A DNA stretch of 16,260 nt, taken from assembly GCA_000467935.1 (NCBI GenBank), contig KI259800.1:13817-30076 (forward strand), given 5' to 3'. The number at the start of each line of letters is the position of its first letter. Position 1 is the stretch's first letter. This document shows positions 1 through 6,734 of this stretch, one piece after another. Below the pieces are notes generated by a model. The model was not told the origin of the DNA and did not search any database. It saw nothing but the letters and a program-made list of their open reading frames with translations. Position numbers and translations under genes: made by a program. This DNA is from Peptostreptococcaceae bacterium oral taxon 113 str. W5053. GTDB taxonomy: Bacteria > Bacillota > Clostridia > Tissierellales > Peptoniphilaceae.

Positions 1-395
1 TCCACCGTCCAGGTTCTGCCTTCCGCATCGTTTGCCGTCAATTTGGTTGTACCTGGTGCGGGAGTCCCGAGGTCAGCCAATTCCTGTCTCTTTTTTTCAA
101 TTTTGTTTAACAGCTCACCGCGTTCTTTGCTTGCTTTTTCAAATCTTGTCCTCAGCTCATTTAAGCGCCCTAAGCCCCCGTTCCAGGGCGTCGGGGGCTG
201 GGTCATTAGTTCTTGTATTGCATCTTGCAGCTCTTTAATTTCCTTTTCCACATTCTCCAATTGTCTTTTTAGTTCTTCCAGTTCTTCCAGCTTTTGAATT
301 TCTTCAGACGTTAATGCCGAGGCGATTTGGGGGATACAGACGGCGACAAGTGCAAAGACCAATAAAAATGCTATCCCTCTTTTTAATTTGTTCAT
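1..395 (-). CDS. Secreted coiled-coil protein, partial (N-terminal 131 residues)
   Basis: The gene runs off the left edge of the window, so only its first 131 codons are visible. ATG (complement of 393-395) is preceded by GGAGTG at complement 401-407. The first ~27 residues form a classic signal peptide: basic MNKLKRG, a hydrophobic core, then an ASA cleavage site before LTSEE. Two charged, heptad-like helical stretches follow (about residues 29-65 and 80-110, rich in E, K, L and Q). They are separated by a proline/glycine-rich break (QPPTPWNGGLG), suggesting a helical hairpin. The last residues visible (TTKLTANDAEGRTWTVD) look like the start of a separate extracellular domain. Similar N-termini occur in EnvC/M23-type hydrolase adaptors and in surface proteins, but no catalytic part is visible, so I assign no function. 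Export and coiled coil are read from sequence; location at the cell surface is inferred. Confidence 0.8.
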   Translation of the reverse strand, partial: MNKLKRGIAFLLVFALVAVCIPQIASALTSEEIQKLEELEELKRQLENVEKEIKELQDAIQELMTQPPTPWNGGLGRLNELRTRFEKASKERGELLNKIEKKRQELADLGTPAPGTTKLTANDAEGRTWTV

Positions 396-457
396 GGTTT
401 CACTCCTTTCAAAAGGTTGTATTCGCATCGAAAACGATTTTTGTTTTCGGTAATTTC

Positions 458-487
458 AGTATATCATGAAATAATATTTTGCGTCAA
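458..487 (-). promoter_or_regulatory. Promoter of the secreted coiled-coil gene
   Basis: On the minus strand there is TTGACG (complement 482-487), an 18-base spacer and TATACT (complement 458-463). A TG one base upstream of the -10 box makes it an extended -10. It lies about 60 bases upstream of the ATG at 395, leaving a 5' leader of roughly 55 bases. It matches a housekeeping sigma-A promoter well. Confidence 0.65.
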
Positions 488-880
488 TGAAATAAAGCGA
501 AAAAACTGCGGAAAAACAGGATGTTCCGATCGTTGTCTGTGGGGCATTGTCCGTTGGTATGATATTATGGGCAAATGTGGAAGAAAAAAGAGGTTTTAGC
601 GGATGTGGATAAGGTTTGATAAAGCGCATATTCAATCTTCAAAGAAGACGGCATGGAAAGTTAACGGAAGCTGTTGTAATTCCGACAGGGAGGCATGGAA
701 AATGAAAGGAGAAAAATATGGCGAAATCTTCCAAAAAGAAAAGTGTAAAGAGAGGAGTTTGGGGTATATAAAAAACGATTCTCAAGAGTACAAAAGATGA
801 AAAGGATGTCGTTTTTGATTGGATACGATTAAAGGTTTACGGCAGAAGAATAAGAATAAAAAATCGGGAGGGTTTGGCAT
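488..880. other. Gene-poor intergenic stretch
   Basis: This stretch lies between the divergent secreted-protein promoter and the nitroreductase-like gene. It holds a possible extended -10 element on the plus strand (TGATATTAT, 560-568) with no good -35 at normal spacing, and one very short ORF with a strong ribosome binding site (see 718-771). The other open frames here (417-599 and 603-800) have no ribosome binding site, unlike the surrounding genes, and no recognisable protein features. I see no tRNA, terminator or repeat. Confidence 0.5.
718..771 (+). pseudogene. Very short ORF, possible decayed gene start
   Basis: AAAGGAG at 705-711 sits six bases before an ATG that opens a 17-codon lysine-rich peptide (MAKSSKKKSVKRGVWGI) ending at TAA 769-771. 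In the same frame the sequence stays open for a further 52 codons, to TAA at 928-930, overlapping the start of the nitroreductase-like gene by 50 bases. The downstream part (DWIRLKVYGRRIRIKN, then REGLAYVDESIFTIQKDG) faintly resembles the N-terminal half of YqfC/YabP-type spore-associated proteins as I remember them. It could be a leader peptide, a gene broken by one nonsense or frameshift change, or chance. The ribosome binding site is clear; the gene call is weak. Confidence 0.25.
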
Positions 881-1672
881 ATGTTGATGAGTCAATTTTT
901 ACAATCCAGAAAGACGGTTCGTTCTTATAAAACGAAGGCAATCAGAACGGAAGGGATGATTGAAATCCGTCGTATTTTAGATGAGGAAAATGAAAAAATG
1001 AGAGCCTATGGGGCGGAGTTGCTTTTCCTGGAAGATGGAGAAGATGTCGTTCGTTTATTGGAAGGTAAGGGCGGATATTCCGGAGTGATGATTGAGTCTC
1101 CAAGTTATATCGCTTTAAATATTAAAGAGGAAAAAGAAGAGGCGTATATTTACGGCGCATATTATTTGGAAGATTTAACGACTAAATTGTATGATTTGAA
1201 TCTGGGCAGTTGTTGGGTGAGTCTTGGCGGTGTCCCTGCGGAACTTAAGAGAAATATCCATGTGGAGCCGGGCAGTGTTGAATATCTTTTGGCTATCGGG
1301 TACCCGGTTGCTCAATTGGGAATCGGAGAGATTCCTTTCAGTTCCCGTTTGGGCGTTGAGGAAATCGTAAGGGACAAAGAGGGCAAAGGCTTGACCATGG
1401 ATGAGTTGGCTCAAAGAGGTTTGGACGACTTATTCTATTATGTTCGTTTCGCTCCTTCCGCATACAACAATCAACCATGGAGATTTGTGGTTGAAGACGG
1501 AAGGGTGATCCTGTTGATTCAGGATTATAAGGACAAAGTGACTTTGGTGGATGCGGGAATTATGATATATTATTTTGAAAAAATGCTTGCCGGCACAGGT
1601 ATTGTTTCCAAATTCACCGTCCATGTGGAAGATAAAGGGGCGGACAAGATGATCGGCACCATTGCAATTTAA
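881..1672 (+). CDS. Nitroreductase-like flavoprotein (TM1586 type)
   Basis: This 263-residue protein has two nitroreductase-fold half-domains. The N-terminus (FLQSRKTVRSYKTKAI, residues 6-21) matches the Arg/Ser FMN-phosphate motif that opens the nitroreductase superfamily. RFAPSAYNNQPWRF (189-202) matches the second hallmark, the one that defines the TM1586-like putative nitroreductases. The family is expected to bind FMN and use NAD(P)H, but the substrate is unknown. No signal peptide or membrane segment is present, so it is cytosolic. The start is ATG 881, with GGGAGGG at 866-872; an alternative ATG at 887 lies too far from it. It appears to be transcribed alone, as a terminator follows at once. 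Family membership is fairly sure; physiological role is not. Confidence 0.85.
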   Translation: MLMSQFLQSRKTVRSYKTKAIRTEGMIEIRRILDEENEKMRAYGAELLFLEDGEDVVRLLEGKGGYSGVMIESPSYIALNIKEEKEEAYIYGAYYLEDLTTKLYDLNLGSCWVSLGGVPAELKRNIHVEPGSVEYLLAIGYPVAQLGIGEIPFSSRLGVEEIVRDKEGKGLTMDELAQRGLDDLFYYVRFAPSAYNNQPWRFVVEDGRVILLIQDYKDKVTLVDAGIMIYYFEKMLAGTGIVSKFTVHVEDKGADKMIGTIAI

Positions 1673-1683
1673 TGAAGAAGCAC

Positions 1684-1726
1684 AAATCCCTCGGGCAAGG
1701 ATTTATGTTAAGCTCGGGGATTTTTT
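1684..1726 (+). terminator. Rho-independent terminator after the nitroreductase-like gene
   Basis: The 5' arm AAATCCC-T-CGGGC and 3' arm GCTCGGGGATTT form 12 pairs with one bulged T and one G-U. The loop is about 15 bases, and the stem runs straight into six T residues (1721-1726). Confidence 0.75.
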
Positions 1727-1746
1727 ATTTCACGAAAAATTTTTTC

Positions 1747-1755
1747 TGATATAAT
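1747..1755 (+). promoter_or_regulatory. Extended -10 promoter for the TPR-map-murB-rapZ-yvcK unit
   Basis: TGATATAAT is a perfect extended -10 element (TG, one base, TATAAT at 1750-1755). The only -35-like hexamer, TTCACG at 1729-1734, is weak and has a 15-base spacer, so recognition probably relies on the TG element. The predicted start of transcription is near 1762. Confidence 0.6.
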
Positions 1756-1767
1756 AAGTTCACATTG

Positions 1768-1782
1768 AAGGAGAAGGTGGGG
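1768..1782 (+). promoter_or_regulatory. Ribosome binding site deciding the TPR gene start
   Basis: The purine run AAGGAGAAGGTGGGG precedes ATG 1786. The in-frame TTG at 1765 lies almost on the predicted transcription start and has no Shine-Dalgarno sequence upstream, so it is rejected as a start. Confidence 0.6.
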
Positions 1783-1785
1783 AAG

Positions 1786-2706
1786 ATGAAGGACGGCAAT
1801 ACACAAATCTATATTTCTCTTGCGAACAAGGCGAAAGAGGAAAATCGCGCCGGGGATACGATTCATTTTCTCCAACTGGCGCTGAAAGGGGCAGAGGGAG
1901 AGGAGCGTTTGGAGCTGTTGTTTGCTTTGGCTATGGAGCTGGAGGAGGCGGGCGATCTTTTTTCCGCTTTGGATGTCTTCGGGAGGATTCAAAGAGAGTA
2001 TCCCGAGGAGGCGGGTGCGGATTACGGCATGGCTATGGTTCATGAAAGTTTGGGCGAAGTTAAGAAGGCGGAACGATATTATCTGTCCGCTTTGAATAAG
2101 GCGCCGGATTATGCCTCGGCGGCGTTTTTTCTGGCCAATCTTTATGATACTTGCGGCAGAGGAGAGTTGGAGGAGTATTATTATCATCAGGTTTTGAAGA
2201 CGGACGAAGATTATATGACCTATAATAATTTAGGCAGTTTTTATGAAGAGCGGGGGCAATACGGGAAGGCGAAGGCGTATCTTGAAAAAAGTATTGCGCT
2301 TCGGGGAGATTATTTTTTGAGTCATTTTAATTTAGGTGTGGTGGAGAAGGCGTTGGGGAATCGGGAGGCGGCGCAAAGAGCCTATCTTAAGGCTTTGGAC
2401 TTGAATCCCGGGTATGAAAATGTGTATTTGAATTTGTCGGCGCTTTATATTGAAGATTTTTTTTATGAAAAGTCGGAAAAAATCTTGCATTTGGGAATCA
2501 AAAACGCACCGAAGGCTTATAATTTGTATTATAATTTAAGTTGCAGTATGCTTCATTTACATCGGGAAGAGGAGGCTTTTGCCATGATGCAAAAAGCTTT
2601 GGAACTTTCTTCGGATTTGGCGATGTTTTTGAAAACGGATGAAGATTTTATTCCTTATCATGAGGATGAACGATATCAGAGATTATTGGAGGAAGCGGAA
2701 AAGTGA
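1786..2706 (+). CDS. Tetratricopeptide-repeat (TPR) protein
   Basis: This 306-residue cytosolic protein has no signal peptide or membrane segment and consists almost entirely of TPR helix pairs. Recognisable repeats lie at about residues 42-75, 76-109 (DYGMAMVHESLG, then KKAERYYLSALNKAPD), 110-143, 144-177 (TYNNLGSFYEERGQYGKAKA), 178-211 (SHFNLGVVEKALGNREAAQR) and 212-277. The C-terminus (FLKTDEDFIPYHEDERYQRL, 281-300) is the short capping segment common in bacterial TPR proteins. TPRs bind partner proteins, and nothing here identifies the partner. It is the first gene of a tightly packed unit: its TGA overlaps the GTG of map by four bases (GTGA), so the two are probably translationally coupled. 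The fold is sure; the role is unknown, and any link to cell-wall synthesis is inferred only from its neighbours. Confidence 0.88.
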   Translation: MKDGNTQIYISLANKAKEENRAGDTIHFLQLALKGAEGEERLELLFALAMELEEAGDLFSALDVFGRIQREYPEEAGADYGMAMVHESLGEVKKAERYYLSALNKAPDYASAAFFLANLYDTCGRGELEEYYYHQVLKTDEDYMTYNNLGSFYEERGQYGKAKAYLEKSIALRGDYFLSHFNLGVVEKALGNREAAQRAYLKALDLNPGYENVYLNLSALYIEDFFYEKSEKILHLGIKNAPKAYNLYYNLSCSMLHLHREEEAFAMMQKALELSSDLAMFLKTDEDFIPYHEDERYQRLLEEAEK

Positions 2707-3479
2707 TTTTTTTGAAGACGGAAGAAGAAATTCAGGGCATGAAACTGGCGGGAGATCTTTTGGCGAAGACTCATCTTGCTTTGAAAAAAATAATTAAGCC
2801 GGGCATTACGACTTTGGAATTGGATGATTTTGTGGAAGCTTTTTTGAAAAAACACGGTGCAACGCCGGAGCAAAAAGGATATATGGGTTTTCCTTTTGCT
2901 ATTTGCGCGTCGGTCAATGATGAGATTTGTCACGGATTTCCGAACAAAAAGCCTCTAAAGGACGGGGATTTGTTGACGGTGGATATGGTGGTGAATCTGA
3001 ACGGGTATTTGGCGGACAGTGCCTGGAGTTATGGGGTCGGGCATATCAGTCCGGAGCATCAAAAGCTTTACGATGTGACTAAAAAAGCTCTTTATTTGGG
3101 AATTGAGCAGGCAAAACCGGGGAATCGTTTGGGGGATATCGGTCACGCCATTCAAAGCTATGTGGAATCTCAGGGGTTCAGTGTGGTGCGTGACTTTGTA
3201 GGACACGGCATCGGAAAGGATATGCACGAAGACCCTCAAATTCCTCATTACGGGAAACCGGGCAGAGGTCAACGTTTGGTGGAAAATATGGTGATTACCA
3301 TAGAGCCTATGGTCAATACGGGCGATTGGCGCTGTACGATCGATGAAAACGGTTGGGTGGCGCGCACGGTTGACGGAGGATGGTCCTGTCAGTTTGAGCA
3401 TACCATGGCGATTACAAAGGACGGCGCTTTTGTGTTGACGGAGCAAACTCCCTTTGAGGAGGAAGAGGAACATGTGTGA
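2703..3479 (+). CDS. map: Methionine aminopeptidase, type I
   Basis: The enzyme removes the initiator methionine from new proteins in the cytosol. The protein has 258 residues, the usual length for a single-domain enzyme. All expected metal and active-site residues are visible: His77 (CHGFP), Asp94 (TVDMVV), Asp105 (LADSAW), His168 (GHGIG), His175 (MHEDP), Glu201 (IEPM) and Glu232 (FEHT). The start is GTG 2703, with GGAGGAAG at 2688-2695; it overlaps the TPR stop codon by four bases. The C-terminus is unusually acidic (FEEEEEHV), because the same bases form the purine-rich ribosome binding site of murB. In many Bacillota map lies in the ribosomal-protein operon; here it is beside murB, so a second map copy elsewhere in the genome is possible. 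Identity is very secure from the complete motif set. Confidence 0.96.
   Translation: MIFLKTEEEIQGMKLAGDLLAKTHLALKKIIKPGITTLELDDFVEAFLKKHGATPEQKGYMGFPFAICASVNDEICHGFPNKKPLKDGDLLTVDMVVNLNGYLADSAWSYGVGHISPEHQKLYDVTKKALYLGIEQAKPGNRLGDIGHAIQSYVESQGFSVVRDFVGHGIGKDMHEDPQIPHYGKPGRGQRLVENMVITIEPMVNTGDWRCTIDENGWVARTVDGGWSCQFEHTMAITKDGAFVLTEQTPFEEEEEHV
3456..3468 (+). promoter_or_regulatory. murB ribosome binding site inside the map coding region
   Basis: GAGGAGGAAGAGG precedes ATG 3472 at good spacing (GGAGG at 3458-3462, nine bases). This favours ATG 3472 over the in-frame TTG at 3454, which would place the ribosome binding site inside the coding sequence. Confidence 0.7.
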
Positions 3480-4359
3480 TTGGAGCTTGGCGGGGGAGTT
3501 TATTCTCAATGAGCCCCTAAAAAAACATACGACTTTTCGAATCGGCGGTCCGGCAAAGGTGATGCTTTTCCCAAGAACGATTGAGGAGATTCGACAGGGT
3601 GTATTGTTGGCGCGAGAAAGTCAACTGCCTTATGTGATTTTAGGGAACGGCAGCAATCTTTTGGTGCGGGATTCAGGCTTTCCGGGTGTGGTTATTCAAC
3701 TGGGGAGGAATTTTTCCAAGATTGAGTGCAAGGACAATCTTTTCATCGCTCAAGCGGGAGCGTTGATGCCTGCTGCGGCAAAACGAGCTTTAAAAGAGGG
3801 TTTGACCGGTTTTGAGTTTGCTTCGGGGATTCCGGGGAGTATCGGCGGCGGAGTCAATATGAATGCAGGAGCCTATCAAGGGGAAATGAAGGATATTGTG
3901 TCTTTTGTTCGTGTGTTGGACAGGGATTTGAATTTGTCCGAGCTTAAGAAGGAGGCGATGAAATTTTCCTATCGACACAGCAAAGCTCAAGAAGAGTCTA
4001 TGATTATCGTGGAGGTCGGGTTTTCTTTGATGCCCGGAAATCCGGAGGAGATTAGCGCGTTGATGGAGGAGTATACAAAACGTCGCAACTTTAAGCAGCC
4101 TTTGGATAAGGCCAGTGCCGGCAGTACATTTAAGCGTCCTGAAGGTTATTTTGCGGGGAAGTTAATCGAGGATACGGGTTTGAGGGGTTTTCGCTATAAA
4201 GATGCGATGATTAGCGAGAAGCATTGCGGTTTTGTAATCAATGAGGGAGAAGCCACCTGTGAGGATGTGTTGACTTTAATTCATATGGTTCAAAAATTGG
4301 TGTATGATAAATTCGGTGTTTGTTTAGAGAGGGAAGTTAAAATTTTAGGGGAAGAATAA
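3472..4359 (+). CDS. murB: UDP-N-acetylenolpyruvoylglucosamine reductase (type II MurB)
   Basis: MurB uses NADPH and bound FAD to reduce UDP-GlcNAc-enolpyruvate to UDP-MurNAc, the second committed step of peptidoglycan synthesis, in the cytosol. The protein has 295 residues, the short type II form common in Gram-positives. The FAD-binding part shows HTTFRIGGPA (19-28), LGNGSNLLV (57-65) and GIPGSIGGGVNMNAGAYQGE (119-138). The catalytic region has YRHS (167-170, Arg168), SAGSTFKRP (215-223, proton-donor Ser218) and the C-terminal LEREVKILG (285-293), which carries the active-site Glu. The start overlaps the map stop codon by eight bases, so translation is probably coupled. rapZ follows after 17 bases. 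Identification is very secure. Confidence 0.96.
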   Translation: MCDWSLAGEFILNEPLKKHTTFRIGGPAKVMLFPRTIEEIRQGVLLARESQLPYVILGNGSNLLVRDSGFPGVVIQLGRNFSKIECKDNLFIAQAGALMPAAAKRALKEGLTGFEFASGIPGSIGGGVNMNAGAYQGEMKDIVSFVRVLDRDLNLSELKKEAMKFSYRHSKAQEESMIIVEVGFSLMPGNPEEISALMEEYTKRRNFKQPLDKASAGSTFKRPEGYFAGKLIEDTGLRGFRYKDAMISEKHCGFVINEGEATCEDVLTLIHMVQKLVYDKFGVCLEREVKILGEE

Positions 4360-4376
4360 TTTTTAGGAGGTGCAGT

Positions 4377-5234
4377 ATGAATATTGTCATTATTACCGGA
4401 TTAAGCGGTGCAGGGAAGAGTAGCGCTTTGCGAATTTTTGAAGATATGGGCTATTATTCCATGGACAATTTGCCGCCTTCTTTGATTATGAATTTTGTGG
4501 ATTTGACCGAGTCTTCCAGTAAAACTATTGAGCATTTGGCAGTGGTTGTGGATCTTCGGGGAGGAGATTTTTTTCGTGATTTAAGCGGAACTATTCAAAC
4601 GTTAAAGCAAAAGGGGCATCGGGTGACGCTGCTTTTCCTGGATGCGGAAGATGAGGTGTTAATTCGCCGTTATAAGGAGTTGCGTCGTCCCCATCCTATG
4701 GCGCTTCACGGGGATTTGGTGTCCGGTATTGAAAAGGAGCGGGGGATTCTTTCCACGGTGCGGGGAATGACGGATTTGCTTTTGGAAACCAGTAAACTTT
4801 CCACAGCTCGTTTAAAGGGGCATATTGAAGGTTATTTCAGGGGAAAAGAGCAACAAAACGTGATGTTTGTTTCCGTCAATTCTTTCGGCTTTAAATACGG
4901 TTTGTTGGAAGACGGAGATTTGATTTTTGATGTACGCTTTTTGCCCAATCCTTTTTATGTGGCGGAGTTAAAGGAGCATACGGGATTGGAGCCCAATGTG
5001 AGAAATTATGTGATGGGGTTTAATGAAGCCGAGATTTTTATGGAGAAGCTGACGGAGCTTTTGCGGTTTTTAATTCCCCAATATCTAAAGGAAGGAAAAA
5101 ACACTTTGGTCATCGGGATAGGTTGTACCGGAGGCAAACATCGCAGTGTGGTTATTGCCGAAGCTTTAAAGGAGGCGTTGACCGGAATGGGACATAAGAC
5201 GGTAGTTTATCACAGGGATGAAAAGTTATGGTAA
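4377..5234 (+). CDS. rapZ: RapZ/YvcJ family nucleotide-binding protein
   Basis: This 285-residue cytosolic P-loop protein is the normal length for the family. Walker A is GLSGAGKS (8-15), the Walker B-like strand is VVVDLRGGDF (57-66), and the C-terminal domain carries the family signature GIGCTGGKHRSV (247-258). In E. coli RapZ senses glucosamine-6-phosphate and presents the small RNA GlmZ to RNase E; the B. subtilis homologue YvcJ hydrolyses nucleotides. In Gram-positives, which generally lack GlmZ, the role is less clear, so the RNA-adaptor function should not be transferred without evidence. TAGGAGGT (4364-4371) lies five bases before the ATG, the best ribosome binding site in this unit. 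Its 3' end overlaps yvcK by seven bases. Placement beside murB and yvcK fits a link to amino-sugar and cell-wall precursor supply. Confidence 0.95.
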   Translation: MNIVIITGLSGAGKSSALRIFEDMGYYSMDNLPPSLIMNFVDLTESSSKTIEHLAVVVDLRGGDFFRDLSGTIQTLKQKGHRVTLLFLDAEDEVLIRRYKELRRPHPMALHGDLVSGIEKERGILSTVRGMTDLLLETSKLSTARLKGHIEGYFRGKEQQNVMFVSVNSFGFKYGLLEDGDLIFDVRFLPNPFYVAELKEHTGLEPNVRNYVMGFNEAEIFMEKLTELLRFLIPQYLKEGKNTLVIGIGCTGGKHRSVVIAEALKEALTGMGHKTVVYHRDEKLW

Positions 5235-6226
5235 AAAGAAGATTATATGATGTAAAAGTGGTTACGATAGGTGGAGGAACAGGCTCATCCACATTGCTTC
5301 GGGGTTTAAAATTGTTTACCGAGTATATTACGGCGGTGGTGACCGTGGCGGATGACGGCGGCAGCTCCGGCATGTTGCGGGAGGAATTGGGGATGCTTCC
5401 TCCGGGAGATGCCAGAAACTGTCTTTTCGCTTTGGCCAATGCAGAGCCGGCTTTTGCACAGGTTTTCGATTATCGTTTCAAAGAGGGGAGTCTCAAAGGG
5501 CAGAGTTTGGGCAATCTTTTTGTAGCGGCTTTAAACGATATTTACGGGGGTTTTGATTTAGGTTTAAAAGAAGCGGGAAATATTTTGGCGATTACCGGTC
5601 AGGTGCTTCCGATGACTTTGGAGGATGTGAAGCTTTGCGCTCGATTGAAAAACGGGGATATTATAAAGGGAGAGTCTGTTTTACCGAAGGAGGTCCTACG
5701 GATCGGCAGTCCTATTGAAACTCTGTTTTTGGAGCCGGAGTTCAGTCACAGTATTCCGGAGACTTTACAGGCGATTGAGGAAGCGGATTTGATTTTGCTG
5801 GGACCGGGGAGTTTGTATACCAGTTTGATTCCCAATTTGTTGGTGGAGGATTTGGCGGGAGCCATTCGAAAATCCAAGGCGGAGAAGTTTTATATTGTCA
5901 ATTTGATGACGCAACCGGGTGAAACGGACGGTTTTAGCGTGCGGGATCATTATCGGGTTTTGGAGCGTTATTTAGGGGAAGGTGTGGTAAGTCGAATCTT
6001 TGTCAATGAAGAGACGGCGGATGTAGATATGTTAAGGCATTACAAAGAGCATGGGGCTCAACAGCCGGTGAAGATGACCGAGGAAGACGAAGTTTATTTT
6101 GCCGAAAAGAAGATTGCGGTGACTTGCGGAGAGTTTATGCAAGTTGATCTAAAATATATTCGTCATGACGCCAAGGCGCTATGTCAAGCCATTTTTGACC
6201 ATTATACACAGATTTATCGAGGATAA
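5228..6226 (+). CDS. yvcK: YvcK/GlmR family regulator (CofD-like)
   Basis: This 332-residue protein has the CofD/UPF0052 fold. It shows the glycine-rich loop GGGTGSSTLLRGLK (15-28), ADDGGSSGMLREELG (41-55), PPGDARNCL (58-66), SLGNLF, and GPGSLYTSLIPN. In B. subtilis YvcK (GlmR) binds UDP-GlcNAc, is needed for growth on gluconeogenic carbon sources and for normal cell shape, and stimulates glucosamine-6-phosphate synthase. The same role is probable here but inferred. The ATG lies inside the last codons of rapZ (seven-base overlap) with only a weak AGGGATG upstream, so expression probably depends on translation of rapZ. A terminator begins two bases after its TAA, making yvcK the last gene of the unit. 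No membrane segments are seen. Identity is secure. Confidence 0.95.
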   Translation: MVKRRLYDVKVVTIGGGTGSSTLLRGLKLFTEYITAVVTVADDGGSSGMLREELGMLPPGDARNCLFALANAEPAFAQVFDYRFKEGSLKGQSLGNLFVAALNDIYGGFDLGLKEAGNILAITGQVLPMTLEDVKLCARLKNGDIIKGESVLPKEVLRIGSPIETLFLEPEFSHSIPETLQAIEEADLILLGPGSLYTSLIPNLLVEDLAGAIRKSKAEKFYIVNLMTQPGETDGFSVRDHYRVLERYLGEGVVSRIFVNEETADVDMLRHYKEHGAQQPVKMTEEDEVYFAEKKIAVTCGEFMQVDLKYIRHDAKALCQAIFDHYTQIYRG

Positions 6227-6227
6227 G

Positions 6228-6252
6228 AGACCGGAAACGGTCTTTTTATTTT
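6228..6252 (+). terminator. Terminator after yvcK
   Basis: A six-pair stem, AGACCG/CGGTCT, is closed by a GAAA (GNRA) tetraloop at 6234-6237 and runs directly into TTTTATTTT. It is short but stable, starts immediately after the stop codon, and is followed by a new promoter. Confidence 0.7.
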
Positions 6253-6258
6253 CGGGAA

Positions 6259-6289
6259 TTGAGATTTATGCCTTATTATTGTGTATAAT
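6259..6289 (+). promoter_or_regulatory. Promoter for the Nudix gene and whiA
   Basis: TTGAGA (6259-6264) and a perfect TATAAT (6284-6289) are separated by 19 bases, longer than ideal. It lies between the yvcK terminator and the Nudix gene's ribosome binding site (AGGTGGGGGGG, 6301-6311). Confidence 0.6.
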
Positions 6290-6316
6290 AGAGTCAGTAA
6301 AGGTGGGGGGGTACAA

Positions 6317-6721
6317 ATGAGGGAAGAGAAAAGCGCGGGAGGAATTGTTCTCCTGGATGAAAAAGCCTTGATTTTACGCCGTTTTAGTGGAGACTGGGTC
6401 CTGCCTAAAGGTCATATTGAAGAAGGGGAAACACCTGAAATTGCCGCAATGCGTGAAGTAAGAGAAGAAACGGGAATATCCGGAGAGATTCATCAATATA
6501 TTGGGCATGTGTATTATGTGTACACGAAGACCAACGGAGTTCGAATCAGCAAGACGGTTCATTTTTATTCCATGCGTTATTTATGCGGCAGATTATATGC
6601 TCAAAGGGAGGAAGGCTTTGCTCGGGCGGAATTTATTCCGTTCCAAAGGGCTTTGCGGTTTTTGGCGCATCGAGGAGAAAGAGATATGTTAAAGGCGGCT
6701 ATTCGTTTTTATCGTCAATAA
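6317..6721 (+). CDS. Nudix hydrolase
   Basis: This 134-residue cytosolic protein is close to a minimal Nudix domain. A complete Nudix box lies at residues 32-54: Gly32, Glu38, then REVREETGI from Arg46, matching GX5EX7REUXEEXGU. It is preceded by WVLPKGH (27-33), as in MutT-like and dinucleoside-polyphosphate hydrolases. Nudix enzymes split a nucleoside diphosphate linked to another group; the substrate cannot be read from this sequence. The start is ATG 6317, after a G-rich ribosome binding site; the in-frame GTG at 6281 lies inside the promoter and is rejected. whiA starts 13 bases downstream. In B. subtilis a Nudix gene (yvcI) begins the yvcI-yvcJ-yvcK-yvcL(whiA) cluster. This gene may be its counterpart in a different position, but that is inference. 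Confidence 0.92.
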   Translation: MREEKSAGGIVLLDEKALILRRFSGDWVLPKGHIEEGETPEIAAMREVREETGISGEIHQYIGHVYYVYTKTNGVRISKTVHFYSMRYLCGRLYAQREEGFARAEFIPFQRALRFLAHRGERDMLKAAIRFYRQ

Positions 6722-6731
6722 GGGGGAAGGG
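6721..6731 (+). promoter_or_regulatory. Ribosome binding site supporting the TTG start of whiA
   Basis: AGGGGGAAGGG lies 3-8 bases before TTG 6735. No ATG occurs at a position compatible with the well-conserved WhiA N-terminus, so TTG is taken as the start. Confidence 0.6.
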
Positions 6732-6734
6732 AAA

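Noticed and set aside
417..800. Two plus-strand open frames (417-599 and 603-800) as small genes
   Set aside because: Neither start has a ribosome binding site, the peptides show no fold or motif, and the first overlaps the minus-strand promoter of the secreted-protein gene.
1175..1414. Long minus-strand frames opposite the housekeeping and butyryl-CoA genes
   Set aside because: They lie wholly opposite genes with intact conserved motifs and lack their own ribosome binding sites or recognisable protein features.
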